The notes beneath the pieces are model-generated. The model ran no database searches. It was not told the origin of the DNA and was given only the letters and a program-made list of their open reading frames with translations. The position numbers and the translations under genes are program-made. Of a stretch of DNA of 64,000 bases, positions 7,695 through 18,786 are shown piece after piece. Within the stretch, counting starts at the first letter, position 1. The number at the start of each line of letters is the position of its first letter. The stretch spans positions 211,814 through 275,813 of the forward strand of contig JADJNA010000062.1 in NCBI GenBank assembly GCA_016709305.1, given 5' to 3'. Origin of the DNA: Candidatus Villigracilis saccharophilus. GTDB lineage: Bacteria; Chloroflexota; Anaerolineae; Anaerolineales; Villigracilaceae.

Positions 7695-10600
7695 TCAGAC
7701 GACCTTTAAGAATGCTTCCACCACAACTGGATCAAAATGTTTATTGCTTTGCTCTGAGATGTGCTTGAGCGCTTTTTCTTTTGACCATGCCATGCGGTAT
7801 GGTCGATTCGAGGTCAATGCGTCCCATACGTCCACAATGGCGAAGATTCGCGCAGCCAGTGGGATCTCTTCACCGGATAAACCTTGTGGATACCCGCTTC
7901 CATCCCACTTCTCATGATGACTGTAGGGAATATCCAATGAGCAGTTTAAGTATTGTATCGGCTTGAGGAGTTTGTAGGCATACTCGGGATGCTGGCGCAT
8001 GATCTCCCATTCGCGTTCGTTCAACGTGCCGGGTTTGAGCAGCACAGAATCGGGAATGCCCATTTTGCCAATATCATGCAGCAGCGCGCCGCGATGTATA
8101 TTTTCCAGCTCGCTTTCCCCGACGCCCATTGCTTTCGCGAGTTCAAGAGTCAGTTTCAACACACGGCGCGTGTGACCTTCCGTCTCCTGATCGCGTAATT
8201 CCAGTGCATGAGCCCAACCTTCCAGGGTTGTATCGTATGCCCGCGCGAGGTTCGCCGAATCATTAATGGTTTGTTCGTGCAGCGTCGCGCGATAGATCGC
8301 GTTTGCGGCAATATCTGCGACCGATGAGAACAGGCGGACCTCTGACTCAGTGATCTCCGTTCGATTTCCCATCCACATATAACCGATCAAATGATCTTGG
8401 GTAATTAATGGCACACCGGCGCCGGATATGATTCCATCCATTAGGTAACCGAGGATTCCGACGCTGGGGTTTTCGCGGACATGATTGTCAACATAGGGTT
8501 TCCTTGTCTTGCTGATGGTGGCGTTCATGCCTGTTCCTGCAGGCTGGCGAAAGCCAAGGTTCTTTATCCACATTCCGTGGGCGGCCTCCACGACAGCATC
8601 GCCGCTGATCGGGTCGATGATCTCGACTGACATGGATTCACAGTTGATCAATCTGCTCACTTGTTCCACGATCACGGGCAGCATCTCGGCACGGGTTGGT
8701 GCGGTACGTAGAGCAGCGCTAAGTGTGGCGATGGCTTGCAATTCGTTTTCATATTGTTCGCGCTCGGTGATGTCGCGCACAATATTCATGACGGCCGGCT
8801 TGCCTTCATATTGGATCAACTGCGCGGTGAAGTCGGTGTATATCAGACGCCCGGTTTTGTGCAGGAGGGCTGTTTCAAAATTTGCGATCCCTTTGGTTTT
8901 AAATTCGAATTCCCTGAATTGCAATTGTTCCACAGTCGTCTTCGGTTCGAGCATCTGCGGTGATAACCCAAACATTTCGTCGCGGGTGTAGCCGAGCATC
9001 TGATGCGCGGCGGTATTGAATTCGATAAATGTGCTGGGAGCTCCTTGCGCATCAACCAGAAAAATGGAAATTCCATCCTTGTTGACTTCGAAGAGATTAC
9101 GGAACTTGGCTTCACTTTGTTTAAGTGATTCTTCTGCTTGGCGGCGTTCAATCAACTCATTTTGAGCTTGTTCGTAGAGTTGGCTGTTTTGGATGGCGAT
9201 GGCAACCTGAGTTGCCAGGAGCTCAATCGTTCGGATCTGTTCCCGTGTATACATAGCGGGTTCTTTGTTTTGCATTGAGATTAAGCCGATCACCCGCTCG
9301 CCTGATAAGAGCGGCACGCCTAAATAGGATCGGGTTAGTGTTGGGGATGGTGATATCGAGAGGGCTGGGATCTCGTCGGATGAAATTTGAATATCAGGTA
9401 TATAAATTGTTTGGCGTTTTTCAATTATATGGCTGGCAGTACCGGGTTTTTCTCGAAGGTTATGCGGCGGCCGTGAAATGCGCTTTCCATCCGAGCAGGA
9501 AAACGGAAAGGTCATAGACCCCGTAGCATGATCAAAGAGCGCGATGTAGAACGAGTCGGCATGACCAATTTGCTCGCATTGTTCATGGACAGTTTCCAGC
9601 AATTGTCCAAAATCCAACCCTGCTGTAATCTTGATTCCAATTTGATTAACGATGCGCAGTTGATCGGCAATCCGCAGGGCCGTTTGTTCGCTGAACCGCA
9701 ATGCTTCTTCCGAATGTTTACGCTCCGTAATATCGCGGCTGTTGACAATGACTGACTGCACATCCGGGTTGTTTAGCAGGTTTTGGCCGGAGGTTTCGAT
9801 CCAGCGCCATGTACCGTCTTTGTGGCGAATACGGTATTCGGTTTTGTGGGATATTTCCGGATTGGCGATCAAGTTTGCCCAATAAGCGCGCAGGTCTTTT
9901 GCATCGTCTGGATGCACGGTCTCAAAGCCGCTGTGACCAACCCGTTCTTCATCGCCATATCCGTTGATGCGGCCATAGGATGGGCTGCGATAGTGGATCA
10001 CGGCATTGGCATCCCCAAAAAGAATGCCGTCATTGCTATTTTCAACCACCGCTCGAAATTTTGCTTCGCTTTTCCGAAGCTGATCTTCAGAGTGCTTGCG
10101 TTCAGTAATGTCGGTTGCGACACTAAGGATTGCTTTAAGATCCCCCCAAGTCGTAAGACGAACATAAACTTCCAATGGCAGTATGGAGCCGTCTTTCCGA
10201 TAATGTTCCACTTGAAAATTTGTCTCACCCCGGTCGAGCAGTTCCTGCATTCTGGACGCAATTAAATTTGCGCTCGTTGGCACATCGAGATCGCGAAGTA
10301 ATAGCGCCATGAACTCAGCCCGGCTGTATCCATGTAAATCAAAGGTGCGTTGATTTGCATACAGAAAGTGTCCATCGAAATCATGTACGGTGATCGCGTT
10401 TGGCGCGATATCAAGCATAAAAGCCGTTCTTGCTTTTTCTTCCTCGACGCGCTTGCTTTCGGTAATATCCCATAAGATCCCGTGCATTCGTATGGGGTTG
10501 CCTTTGTTATCCACCACTTCTACTGCATCTCCGCGTACCCAGCGCACTTCCCCATCACTGCGTATGATTCGAAATTCTTTTGGATCGGGCACCGTATAAA

Positions 10601-12748
10601 TTAACTCTCCTGATTCCAGCGCATGAATGCCTGCACTTTCAAAATCTTTGCGTATATTTTCCCGCTGAATATGGCGGTCCTCTGGATGAGTAAAGTTAAG
10701 ATAATCCTCACCGTGTCCAGTAAATTCCTCGGCGGTGATGCCATAGATGCGCAGCATTTCATTTGACCAGATCGTAATATCTGTCTCTGTATCCCACTCC
10801 CACGTGCCCAGCCCGGCTAAGTTCTGGGCTTGCCGTAATCGAGATTCACTGCGACGCAAGTCCTCTTCTGCGCGCTTGCGTTCGGTGATGTCGCGCACGA
10901 CGCTCACCCAGCCGATGCGCTGGCTATGTTCATCTTCCAGTGGCATCACGGTGTGCTCGGTCGGAAAGACCGTACCATCCCTGCGCTTCATCTTGAACTC
11001 GGATAGGAATAGAAATCCTTTCTCTGCCACGGCAGGGAACAAGTGCTTGCGAAATGCCTCAAGTGCTGCCTGGTCAACGTGGAGGAACTCAGTCGCCCTG
11101 CCTAACATATCCCCGCGGCTATAGCCGAATATCTCCGTGGCAGCAGGGTTGCAGTCCGTAATCACACTCGTGTTCGCGTCAACGATGAAAACCGCATCCC
11201 GCAGGCTGGCAAAGGTCCCCACCAGCAACTGATGGGATTCGCGCAGCGCCTCTTCCGCGCGCTTGCGCTCGATGGCAATGGTTGCCAGATTTACAATTTG
11301 TTCAATGGCGGCAATGTGGGAGGTAATATCGCTGCGGGCGAGAATGACCAGCCCGCCCATATGTTCATTTTTATGAACAAACCCCATGCCGTATATTTTT
11401 TGTACGCGCAGGAGTTTTTCGATCAACAGGCAGGCTGGTTTTGGAACGATGCGGGTCAGGAGCGAGTATAAGCCGTCTTCCACAATAACCAGCTTGTTGT
11501 AGTAATACATGTTCAAAGCTTCATCAGTAATGGCGTCCAGTGGAAATTCCTTTTGCTGGGGATCAAATCCGATCACTGACAAAATTTTCTCAAAGGGAAT
11601 ATCCACGCCATGGTAGGAACCCATACGTATGGTTTTTTGTTTTTCATCCAGGATCGCGCTGGCGGTAATGCCGTCGCCGGTCATTTGCTGAATTTTTTCA
11701 GGAACAAGTCTGTAAATTTCTTCAAGTTCGCACGGGTGCAGGAGAAAATCCTGTACTTCAGCAATGATGAGATTATGGGTTTCGACGAGCTTGTGCTCGT
11801 TGATATCACGCTGGTTTAAGACAACAGCTTGCACATCCGGGTTATCCAGCAAATTGGTCGCGGTTGTTTCGACCCAGCAATACGAGCCATCTTTGCGTTG
11901 TAGCCGATATTCGATGATAACGCTGCCTTCAGGGGATTGCAAAAGCTCTGCGAATTTTCGCCCCGTGAATTCACGGTCTTCGGGATGGATGTATTCCGGG
12001 CCTAAATGCCCAACCATCTCCTGCGAAGTGAATCCGAGAAGTTGTAGGTATGCAGGGCTCGTATAATTGATTTTTCTTTCAGCGTTCATGAAAACAACGC
12101 CATTGCCGCTATACTCGACCACAGCGCGAAAACGCGCCTCCATCTGTTGGCGGGTCAAATTCTGTTGATGGGCGAGGTTCAGTGCGTTTTTCAGATTCCC
12201 CACGAATAGATCACGGGTGCGGATCATGAACAACAGACCGACGCCGGTCGCGACCCAACTGAAGGCGGAATTGAATTTGAATACAACAGGGAGGGATAAG
12301 AATCCGCGTTCCTGCAAAAGGATACTCCCATTCCGATCAGGAAGGTTGCGATGGCAAAGCCATTCACCACACCTGCGTCCAAAAAGTAACCAGCCACCAG
12401 CACCGCGGTTGCGAAATAGAACATTGCTGTGCCGGAATTGCCGCCTGAGAGGATCAGCATGGCCAGGATGCAAAGATAGATGATCGAAAATACGATCACG
12501 GTTGCCAGGCGATAGTTCCCTTTGAAGAGAAAATGACGTCCCGCCGCGATTCCGCAGAACATTGTGATGGACAAGATCCAACTGCCAGTTTTTTGGAAGG
12601 CAAATAAGGGGATGAGAATAAAGATAACGATTAAGAGAGCTGCGCCAAGGTAGAGTATGAGCGTATTGGCGATCCGCATTTGGGTCGTTTTTTCTTCGTC
12701 GCTTTCAATTGATAGGGGAGCCAGCCATCGTTTAATTGAGACTAACAT
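7695..12748 (-). CDS. Giant membrane-anchored PAS/GAF sensor with HD-GYP c-di-GMP phosphodiesterase (one frameshift)
   Basis: Reads as two frames: 12748 to about 12320 (membrane region starting MLVSIKRWLAPLSIESDEE) and about 12320 to 7695. One added base in the ccttttg run at 12316-12321 (minus strand) joins them into about 1684 residues. Order: four or five membrane segments, PAS, GAF, four consecutive PAS, GAF, PAS, GAF, C-terminal HD-GYP. The HD-GYP core is intact: ALLHDIGKMGIPDSVL, then HHEKWDGSGYPQGL, then DVWDALTSNRPYR, so it should hydrolyse c-di-GMP. PAS units recur with the family motif xRDITERK. It follows the GGDEF gene by 32 bases, so the cyclase and phosphodiesterase are probably co-transcribed. 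The frameshift is more likely a sequencing error than a natural split. Confidence 0.85.
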
Positions 12749-12780
12749 GGGTAACCTCTTTTCAGACCTTTACACCGAAG

Positions 12781-14244
12781 CTAACTTCTTTCGTTCAATT
12801 TGCGGGCAGCTTTATCAGCATACATACGCTGATCGGCGACCTTGAATGTTTCGAAAATATCTTGAATCTCTGCAGTTGCGGCGCCGATTGATAAGTGAAT
12901 AGGCCTGTTTGTATTCATAAGATTGTGGTTCATCAGCCGTTCCTTGATGCGGGTAGTGATCTCTTCAGCCGTAGCCATTTCTGTTGAGGGCAGCAAAGCG
13001 GAGAATTCGTCCCCCCCGATCCTTGCTAGCACATCTCCTGCTCGGAATACAGATCTGAGGAGTTCGGCAGTTTCCCGCAGTAACTCATCGCCCGCAGCGT
13101 GACCGAGGGTGTCATTGGTTATTTTTAACTTATCCACATCAACCATAACGATACTGACTGGGAATTCGCGGCTTCTTTCAAGACGCATCAGCTGCTCTTC
13201 AAAAAATGAGCGGTTGTAGATACCCGTCAAAGAGTCATGTGTACCCTGATAGCGAAGCAGGTCTTCAGCATGTTTGCGGTCTGTCAGATCCATATGAGTA
13301 CCTAGCAGACGCAGGGCGCGGCCTTGAGTGTTCCGTTCAACGCACTTTCCCCGTCCCAGGATCCAGCGCCATTCGCCGGACTTGGTCTTCATTCGATATT
13401 CAACTTCAAATTGTTCTGTTATGCCTTCGATACAATCCATGTTCACGCGCAGGGTATGTTCACGGTCGCCTGGGTGGATCAGTTCCAGCCAGGCTTCGCT
13501 GTTCATGGGAAACTCACCAACCTCGTACCCAAGCATGCGGTAATAACCCGGACTGAAGTAGCTGTCGTTTGAATCAACGATCCAATCCCACAACCCGTCC
13601 TGGGTCGCGTCCATGATCAGGCTGAAACGATTGTTACTTTTTTGCAGCGCCTCTTCTGCCTTCTGGCGTTGAGCGATCTCCTGCCGCGCCTGATCGAGAT
13701 TGTTGCGCATATTTTCGGCAAGCAGATCCACAGCGATCCCTGCCACGATCAGAAGCGCAGACACCATACTCAATACGACCCAGTGTGCATTTTCGAAATC
13801 CAGGGGTACAGGGGTGAACCAACCTAGGGCATCCCCGACAGCAAGCCAGCAGACCGCGATCAGGGAAAATCCAACACTTATCCTGAAATACTTGCGGTCA
13901 AGCGTCAGACCTGAAAAAATAAAGATAATGGGAAACGCGATCAATGCCAGATCATTAATACCCTGTCCGACAGTGGCGATCACGGTCACCGTGCAAATCG
14001 AATTTAGGACTACCGTAAAGCTCCCTGCACGTAAATATCCCCGCCTGACCAGAGTGAATGGAATTAACTGCAAAGCACAGCCGACCAATGTCACACTGAT
14101 CAACTTCCAATCACTGGAGACCAGGGATGTAAGAATAACCGCTATGTAGGTAGCCAGCGATGTGTAAATGAGCGTGTTGACAATACCTGCCGTACGCCGA
14201 TCTTCTTGATGTACATAGCCAGCTTGAGGAGACCAATCCTTCAT
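12781..14244 (-). CDS. Membrane PAS-GGDEF diguanylate cyclase
   Basis: 487 residues. Residues about 25-180 form five or six membrane helices, then a short coiled coil (LDQARQEIAQRQKAEEALQK), a PAS/PAC domain (about 205-320) and a C-terminal GGDEF domain. The active-site motif is intact (ARIGGDEFSALLP). An RxxD inhibition site (RAGD) lies exactly five residues upstream, so product inhibition is expected. It should make c-di-GMP in response to a membrane or PAS signal. It lies immediately upstream of the HD-GYP sensor, giving a synthesis/degradation pair. A c-di-GMP riboswitch lies about 20 kb away in this window. Confidence 0.93.
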   Translation of the reverse strand: MKDWSPQAGYVHQEDRRTAGIVNTLIYTSLATYIAVILTSLVSSDWKLISVTLVGCALQLIPFTLVRRGYLRAGSFTVVLNSICTVTVIATVGQGINDLALIAFPIIFIFSGLTLDRKYFRISVGFSLIAVCWLAVGDALGWFTPVPLDFENAHWVVLSMVSALLIVAGIAVDLLAENMRNNLDQARQEIAQRQKAEEALQKSNNRFSLIMDATQDGLWDWIVDSNDSYFSPGYYRMLGYEVGEFPMNSEAWLELIHPGDREHTLRVNMDCIEGITEQFEVEYRMKTKSGEWRWILGRGKCVERNTQGRALRLLGTHMDLTDRKHAEDLLRYQGTHDSLTGIYNRSFFEEQLMRLERSREFPVSIVMVDVDKLKITNDTLGHAAGDELLRETAELLRSVFRAGDVLARIGGDEFSALLPSTEMATAEEITTRIKERLMNHNLMNTNRPIHLSIGAATAEIQDIFETFKVADQRMYADKAARKLNERS

Positions 14245-14303
14245 ATTTGTCCCAAAAATTAGGGGTTGGATGTGTGAATTTGATTTACTCTGGGTTATAA
14301 CTT

Positions 14304-14693
14304 CTACCCAAAATAAACCTTCATGGGTTTAAAGTAGAAATCTTCCCAGCCTGTTTTATAACTTTCCGCCTGTCCTTCAGGGATGTTCCAATGATTAAGA
14401 GTCAGTTTGGTTTTGCCGTGTTCTTCTTCCAATAATATTTCCACCAACGAGTCCTCCGCTTCGGAGGGAAACTCAGCGGTACGCCATGCTTGCAAAATGC
14501 GGCGGTTTGGTTCCAACTCTAAAAACATACCCTGAATATACCCGTCCCAGGCAGCGAAATCGCCATCCACTGTCCCATCCACCTTCGCGTGACTGCCTGT
14601 AATGGCGCTATGTCCTTCAGTGGAAAGCCAGGCTTTGTAAATTGTTTCTGCTTTTGCGTGAACTATTACTGTCAGGGTGAACTCGTTTTTCAT
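14304..14693 (-). CDS. AHSA1/SRPBCC-family START-like protein
   Basis: 129 residues with the SRPBCC hydrophobic-pocket pattern: an N-terminal strand (FTLTVIVHAKAETIYKAWLS), a central WDGYIQGMFLELEPNRRI segment and a C-terminal helix with GWEDFYFKPMKVYFG. The family includes Aha1-like co-chaperone domains and many small ligand-binding proteins, and its bacterial members are mostly uncharacterised. It lies seven bases after psuG and is probably transcribed with it. No catalytic function can be assigned. Confidence 0.75.
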   Translation of the reverse strand: MKNEFTLTVIVHAKAETIYKAWLSTEGHSAITGSHAKVDGTVDGDFAAWDGYIQGMFLELEPNRRILQAWRTAEFPSEAEDSLVEILLEEEHGKTKLTLNHWNIPEGQAESYKTGWEDFYFKPMKVYFG

Positions 14694-14700
14694 GTCGCCT

Positions 14701-15627
14701 CTAAATTGCTTTGACCTTGATTGGGATGGTCATCTCAGCCGCGATCCGCGCTGCGAGACGCGCATTGTTCAACAATAATGCCAGATTCGTGCGCAGAGAT
14801 TTCCCCTCTGTCAATTCACTGATTCGTCCCAATAGGAACGGAGTAAGTTTTTGCCCGTGGATTCCCTGCTCGATCGCTTCTGCCGACGCTTGTAGGATCA
14901 TCGGTTCCATTTCGACCTGTGAGATTGCTTCTGATTCAGGGACAGGATTCGTCACCAGTACAGCGCTCCGCATCCCGAGGTCCCAATGTGCCCGCGCGAA
15001 GTCCGCGATCTCTTTGGGCGAATCCAACCGCACGCTGACGTTCAGTCCGCTCTCGCGGGAATAGAACGCGGGGAATTCATCCGTTTGGTAGCCGACTACA
15101 GGCACGCCCATCGTTTCAAGATATTCCAGTGTTGCCGGCAGGTCCAAAATCGCCTTCGCGCCAGCGCAGACAACGATCATGGGAATCTCTGCCAGAGCGC
15201 GCAGATCAGTTGAAATATCAAAAGATGATTCCTTGTGAACGCCGCCGATCCCGCCTGTAGCGAAGACTTTGATCCCTGCCAGTTGCGCCGCAAACATAGT
15301 CCCTGCAACTGTGGTGCCGCCATTTTTCTTTTTGAGGATGGCTGTCGCGAAGTCGCGGTGACTTACCTTCAGAACAGAGTTTGACTCAGAAAGCCGTACC
15401 AATTCCTCATCTGATAGACCGATGCGAACTTCTCCGTCTAACAGCGCAACCGTCGCGGGGGTCGCATCGTTGTCGCGGACTTGTTGTTCCATGTCGCGCG
15501 CCAGTTCCAGATTTTGCGGCTGTGGCAGCCCATGTGTAATGACGGTGGATTCAAGCGCTACAATGGGCGTGCCAAAATTGAGCGCCCGTGCGATCTCTGG
15601 AGTGAGTGTGATGTTGGGATTTTTCAT
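14701..15627 (-). CDS. psuG: Pseudouridine-5'-phosphate glycosidase
   Basis: 308 residues, the usual length of PsuG, which reversibly splits pseudouridine 5'-phosphate into uracil and ribose 5-phosphate. Family stretches are clear: VALESTVITHGLPQP near the N-terminus, KKNGGTTVAGTMFAA, FATGGIGGVHK and VVGYQTDEFPAFYSRES. No pseudouridine kinase (psuK) is adjacent. The start overlaps the stop of the upstream SPFH-like gene by four bases, an odd coupling with no known functional link. Confidence 0.93.
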   Translation of the reverse strand: MKNPNITLTPEIARALNFGTPIVALESTVITHGLPQPQNLELARDMEQQVRDNDATPATVALLDGEVRIGLSDEELVRLSESNSVLKVSHRDFATAILKKKNGGTTVAGTMFAAQLAGIKVFATGGIGGVHKESSFDISTDLRALAEIPMIVVCAGAKAILDLPATLEYLETMGVPVVGYQTDEFPAFYSRESGLNVSVRLDSPKEIADFARAHWDLGMRSAVLVTNPVPESEAISQVEMEPMILQASAEAIEQGIHGQKLTPFLLGRISELTEGKSLRTNLALLLNNARLAARIAAEMTIPIKVKAI

Positions 15628-17219
15628 GAGGGTTTTAGATAGTGGGATGTGAGGTGGGAAATATTTATTAATGCCTTTTCTATCCTTGCAAGTTCTTCTT
15701 GTTTTTCTTCCATCGGTCTGTTGTCGTTTTCGATCTTGATTTTTCCCGCGATTAATTCCTTGCGGAAGGCTCTTAGTATTTCCTGCGCAATGACGGTCGC
15801 GTCTTTTTTAACCTCTGCTTGTTGGATATTTCGTTTTCTGGATTCAGGATCGAATGAAACTGATGATTCCTGTGTATTATCCGATTCCCTGGTAGACGCC
15901 CCCTTATTAGTGGGGATACGTGAGGTGTTGGCTTTTTCATAATTTGTGATGACGACATCTTTTATCAGATTCATGACCTCTACATTTTCATAACGCTTGC
16001 CTGAGTGTTCCACTGCGGCGCGTTTCTTGGCATTTTCACGTGAAAGGGCCCAGGCTTCCTTGTGTTTATCAAGGATTAAAGTATTCGGAAGCTGCCAATT
16101 GCCAATGTCGATCCATTCGATGGAAACGCCAAGTTTGGCGGCTTTTTCTCTAAAGGTTTTGTTGAAGAATTGAGCGGTGATTTTGGATCGTGATTCGAAT
16201 TTTGGCGTGGGGGATTCTATTCTCGCGCCGGGGATGGTCTGCTGGCCTGTCATCTCCACGCGCATTTGAGCGATGGTCTGGTCGTTGAAAGACGCGTTGT
16301 CCACTTCCTTCTGGCTGATGCTTGCGAGGATCTCGCTTAGTGTGCGTGATTTGATCAAATCTTCCAGCTCGGAAATGATGAGTGGGACAATGGTTGTATC
16401 CCACGGGAAGGTGATTCCAGATGGGGTGGCGGGGCTGGGTGTAATGATCGTCTGGTGATAAACAAGCTGCTGAACTGCGCTTTCGTCAAACAAGTACGCG
16501 TCCCCTTGAACTTTGTCATCCTTTGTTTGTGAACTGCGGAGCAGGCTAAACATTACTTTAATGCCGTTTGCTTCCAGAGGTATGCCATCTTTGGTACGCG
16601 ACTTGACCGCAAGACCGCTGACAAACTGGTCACGCAGGTTTATGATCGCGTATTCGCGCTTGCCGAGTTCGTCAAATTTGCCGATCTCGCGGATGCGCTC
16701 GAACCTGCCAAGTTTCCACGGTTCATTTCGCGGATAAATGACCTTTGGTTCCCCGTTAACTTTTTCCAACACAGCAACGCTGTCCAGGTTGACTTGGATC
16801 TCACCCGGTCCTCCGATCAATATGAGGGATGATTTTTCATCATCTTCGGATATCTTGCCCTCCTTGATCGTGATCCTTTGATGCCCGTAACCAAATGTTA
16901 CTTCTTCGAGAAAGTCGGAGGCGAGTTCTTCGTTGTGAAATTCATAAACATCGTCGAGATAACGCCCCGCCAATTTTTTAGAAAGAGCGTAAACCACAAC
17001 CAACAGAGGAATGTACTTGACCAGACTCATGCCTATGATGATTGCTTTATGCATTCGTTCCGGTACGCTGAAGATCGTGAGCACCATGGTCAAACCGCTT
17101 AAAACAAGCCAGATCGCCATGACGGCAACACCGCGCCAACGATTCCTGATTGCTACACTTTCATCTGTCAAGCCGAAGATTAGGGACGCAAAATTGTTTC
17201 GGGGATTATTATTTTTCAT
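15624..17219 (-). CDS. SPFH/band-7-like membrane protein, pair 1 member B
   Basis: 531 residues. Two hydrophobic segments lie near the N-terminus (GVAVMAIWLVLSGLTMVL and IGMSLVKYIPLLVVVYAL). A band-7-like beta/alpha region about 120-380 (GPGEIQVNLDSVAVLEKV, LRDQFVSGLAVKSRTKDGI) is followed by a charged helical tail (NAKKRAAVEHSGKRYENVEV). SPFH proteins form oligomeric membrane scaffolds; this assignment is by fold pattern, not strong motif identity. It lies three bases after a second, divergent member and probably forms a hetero-oligomer with it. A similar pair is found at 35819-38820. Confidence 0.65.
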   Translation of the reverse strand: MKNNNPRNNFASLIFGLTDESVAIRNRWRGVAVMAIWLVLSGLTMVLTIFSVPERMHKAIIIGMSLVKYIPLLVVVYALSKKLAGRYLDDVYEFHNEELASDFLEEVTFGYGHQRITIKEGKISEDDEKSSLILIGGPGEIQVNLDSVAVLEKVNGEPKVIYPRNEPWKLGRFERIREIGKFDELGKREYAIINLRDQFVSGLAVKSRTKDGIPLEANGIKVMFSLLRSSQTKDDKVQGDAYLFDESAVQQLVYHQTIITPSPATPSGITFPWDTTIVPLIISELEDLIKSRTLSEILASISQKEVDNASFNDQTIAQMRVEMTGQQTIPGARIESPTPKFESRSKITAQFFNKTFREKAAKLGVSIEWIDIGNWQLPNTLILDKHKEAWALSRENAKKRAAVEHSGKRYENVEVMNLIKDVVITNYEKANTSRIPTNKGASTRESDNTQESSVSFDPESRKRNIQQAEVKKDATVIAQEILRAFRKELIAGKIKIENDNRPMEEKQEELARIEKALINISHLTSHYLKPS

Positions 17220-17222
17220 GGT

Positions 17223-18665
17223 TTATCCCACGCTCTGCGAATCATCAAATATGTCATCAGGATCCATGCCCAAGGAATTGTTGTTCAGGGGATTGTTATC
17301 CAACAGCCATTTCCAAATCTCGTCCAGTTTCCTTAATTCCGTCTCATAGTTTTTATTGGCATTGGTTTCGCTCAGCATGAATTCCTTGAGCGGCAGAATC
17401 AACAATTGTAATGTCTTGAATGGGTTTTCCTGTGGCAGAGTCGGTTTACCGCTAAACTGTCTGGATGCGATCCGCGCAAAATTTTTGCTTGCCTCTTCAA
17501 GTGACGCAGTTTCAATCAGCGATTCTTTTTCTTTAAGATACTTTTCTTCTTTTTTGGCGATTGTTAGCCACTCCGCACTCCATTGTTCAATGGTTTGTTT
17601 TTCGATATCCGGATCGAAGAGTACATTATGAATGCGCACTTCCACGATCTCGAGTCCGCGTGATTGCAGTTGTTTGAATTCGAGGCTTTCCAGCCATTCC
17701 CCTGTCCTCCCGCCCGTATCATCAAGCACTTCCACACTGCTTTGCCTGACCCGTTTGTTGATCATTTTTTCAATGGTTTGCAATCCGCTGGTATCACCAG
17801 GCGCGAACAGCTCTCCGAGTTTAAATTTACGAATGTATTCGCGCCAAACATTCACGACCAAATGTGCGGGAAGGCGGTTCCAATCCATGCGGTTTTTTTT
17901 ATTCTCGGACGCTCCCAATTCGATCACTTCACGCGTGATGGCATTGCGGACGGAATCTGGATCGTATCCGTATTGCGAGATTACCCCGCCTTCGGTTGGA
18001 ATTTTTTCTTTTGGTCGCTTGATGCTGAATTTGATGCTGATAGTGGGGGAGACTTCAAATCCATCGCGCGTCAATCCACTGGTTTGATGGCGGCGGCTTT
18101 GCATATCGTTGTAATCTTTGGGACTGGTTGGCACGGGATTTAAAAAAGGCTGGTCGGCAGTTTGCGGACCGATAAACTGCCACTGCGAGCGAAGATCCAC
18201 GCTTCCGGCGATGTATTCATTCCCGCCTGTGAATTTGACCCCCGGACCGACCGTGTCTTTGATCTCGGTATCCGTGCGCAATACCGCTGCGCTGGCAGTA
18301 TCCACCACGATCACGCCTGCGCCACGTTTGCTTTCCTCACCCTTGTGCGTGATGACGCGTCCGTTCTTTATAAAGAGAGCGGGACCGCGCATGCCCGTTT
18401 CAAAATTCTTTACACGTGAATAGATTTCATCCCTGTAATTTTCATTTTGAATTGGCAGTACGAATTGGGCAAAAAAGTAAACCAATCGGTCAAGCAGTAT
18501 GTACGCCGCAGCCAGATCTACAAGGATTAATGCGGCATAGATATAAATGTTATATGGGATATGCGCGGCTCGCACGATCACATACCAAACCGCGTTTGTC
18601 GCTAATATCACGCCGATCGGGTGCTTTAGAAACCTGACTAGTCCGCCGAAGATTTTTCTCGTCAT
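17223..18665 (-). CDS. SPFH/band-7-like membrane protein, pair 1 member A
   Basis: 480 residues. Two membrane segments come first (LKHPIGVILATNAVWYVIV; ALILVDLAAAYILLDRLVYF). The SPFH-like core follows: GAGVIVVDTASAAVLRTDTE, IKDTVGPGVKFTGG, DLRSQWQFIGPQ, then TRDGFEVSPTISIKFSIK, the strand pattern common to stomatin-like domains. A helical C-terminus (EKYLKEKESLIETASLEEA) suits oligomerisation. It is the first gene of a unit that continues through member B, psuG and the AHSA1-like gene. Function in this context is unknown; a membrane scaffold for the signalling proteins nearby is an inference. Confidence 0.65.
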   Translation of the reverse strand: MTRKIFGGLVRFLKHPIGVILATNAVWYVIVRAAHIPYNIYIYAALILVDLAAAYILLDRLVYFFAQFVLPIQNENYRDEIYSRVKNFETGMRGPALFIKNGRVITHKGEESKRGAGVIVVDTASAAVLRTDTEIKDTVGPGVKFTGGNEYIAGSVDLRSQWQFIGPQTADQPFLNPVPTSPKDYNDMQSRRHQTSGLTRDGFEVSPTISIKFSIKRPKEKIPTEGGVISQYGYDPDSVRNAITREVIELGASENKKNRMDWNRLPAHLVVNVWREYIRKFKLGELFAPGDTSGLQTIEKMINKRVRQSSVEVLDDTGGRTGEWLESLEFKQLQSRGLEIVEVRIHNVLFDPDIEKQTIEQWSAEWLTIAKKEEKYLKEKESLIETASLEEASKNFARIASRQFSGKPTLPQENPFKTLQLLILPLKEFMLSETNANKNYETELRKLDEIWKWLLDNNPLNNNSLGMDPDDIFDDSQSVG

Positions 18666-18786
18666 TCTAAGTTGATTCTAAAGCAGAATCGATTAATTCG
18701 GTAAACTGAAATTAAATTTGGTGGTCTCGTAGAGACGGAAGGTTTACCCTCTTCTTGCGATGCTCATTTGGACTGGCAAGGCCATG

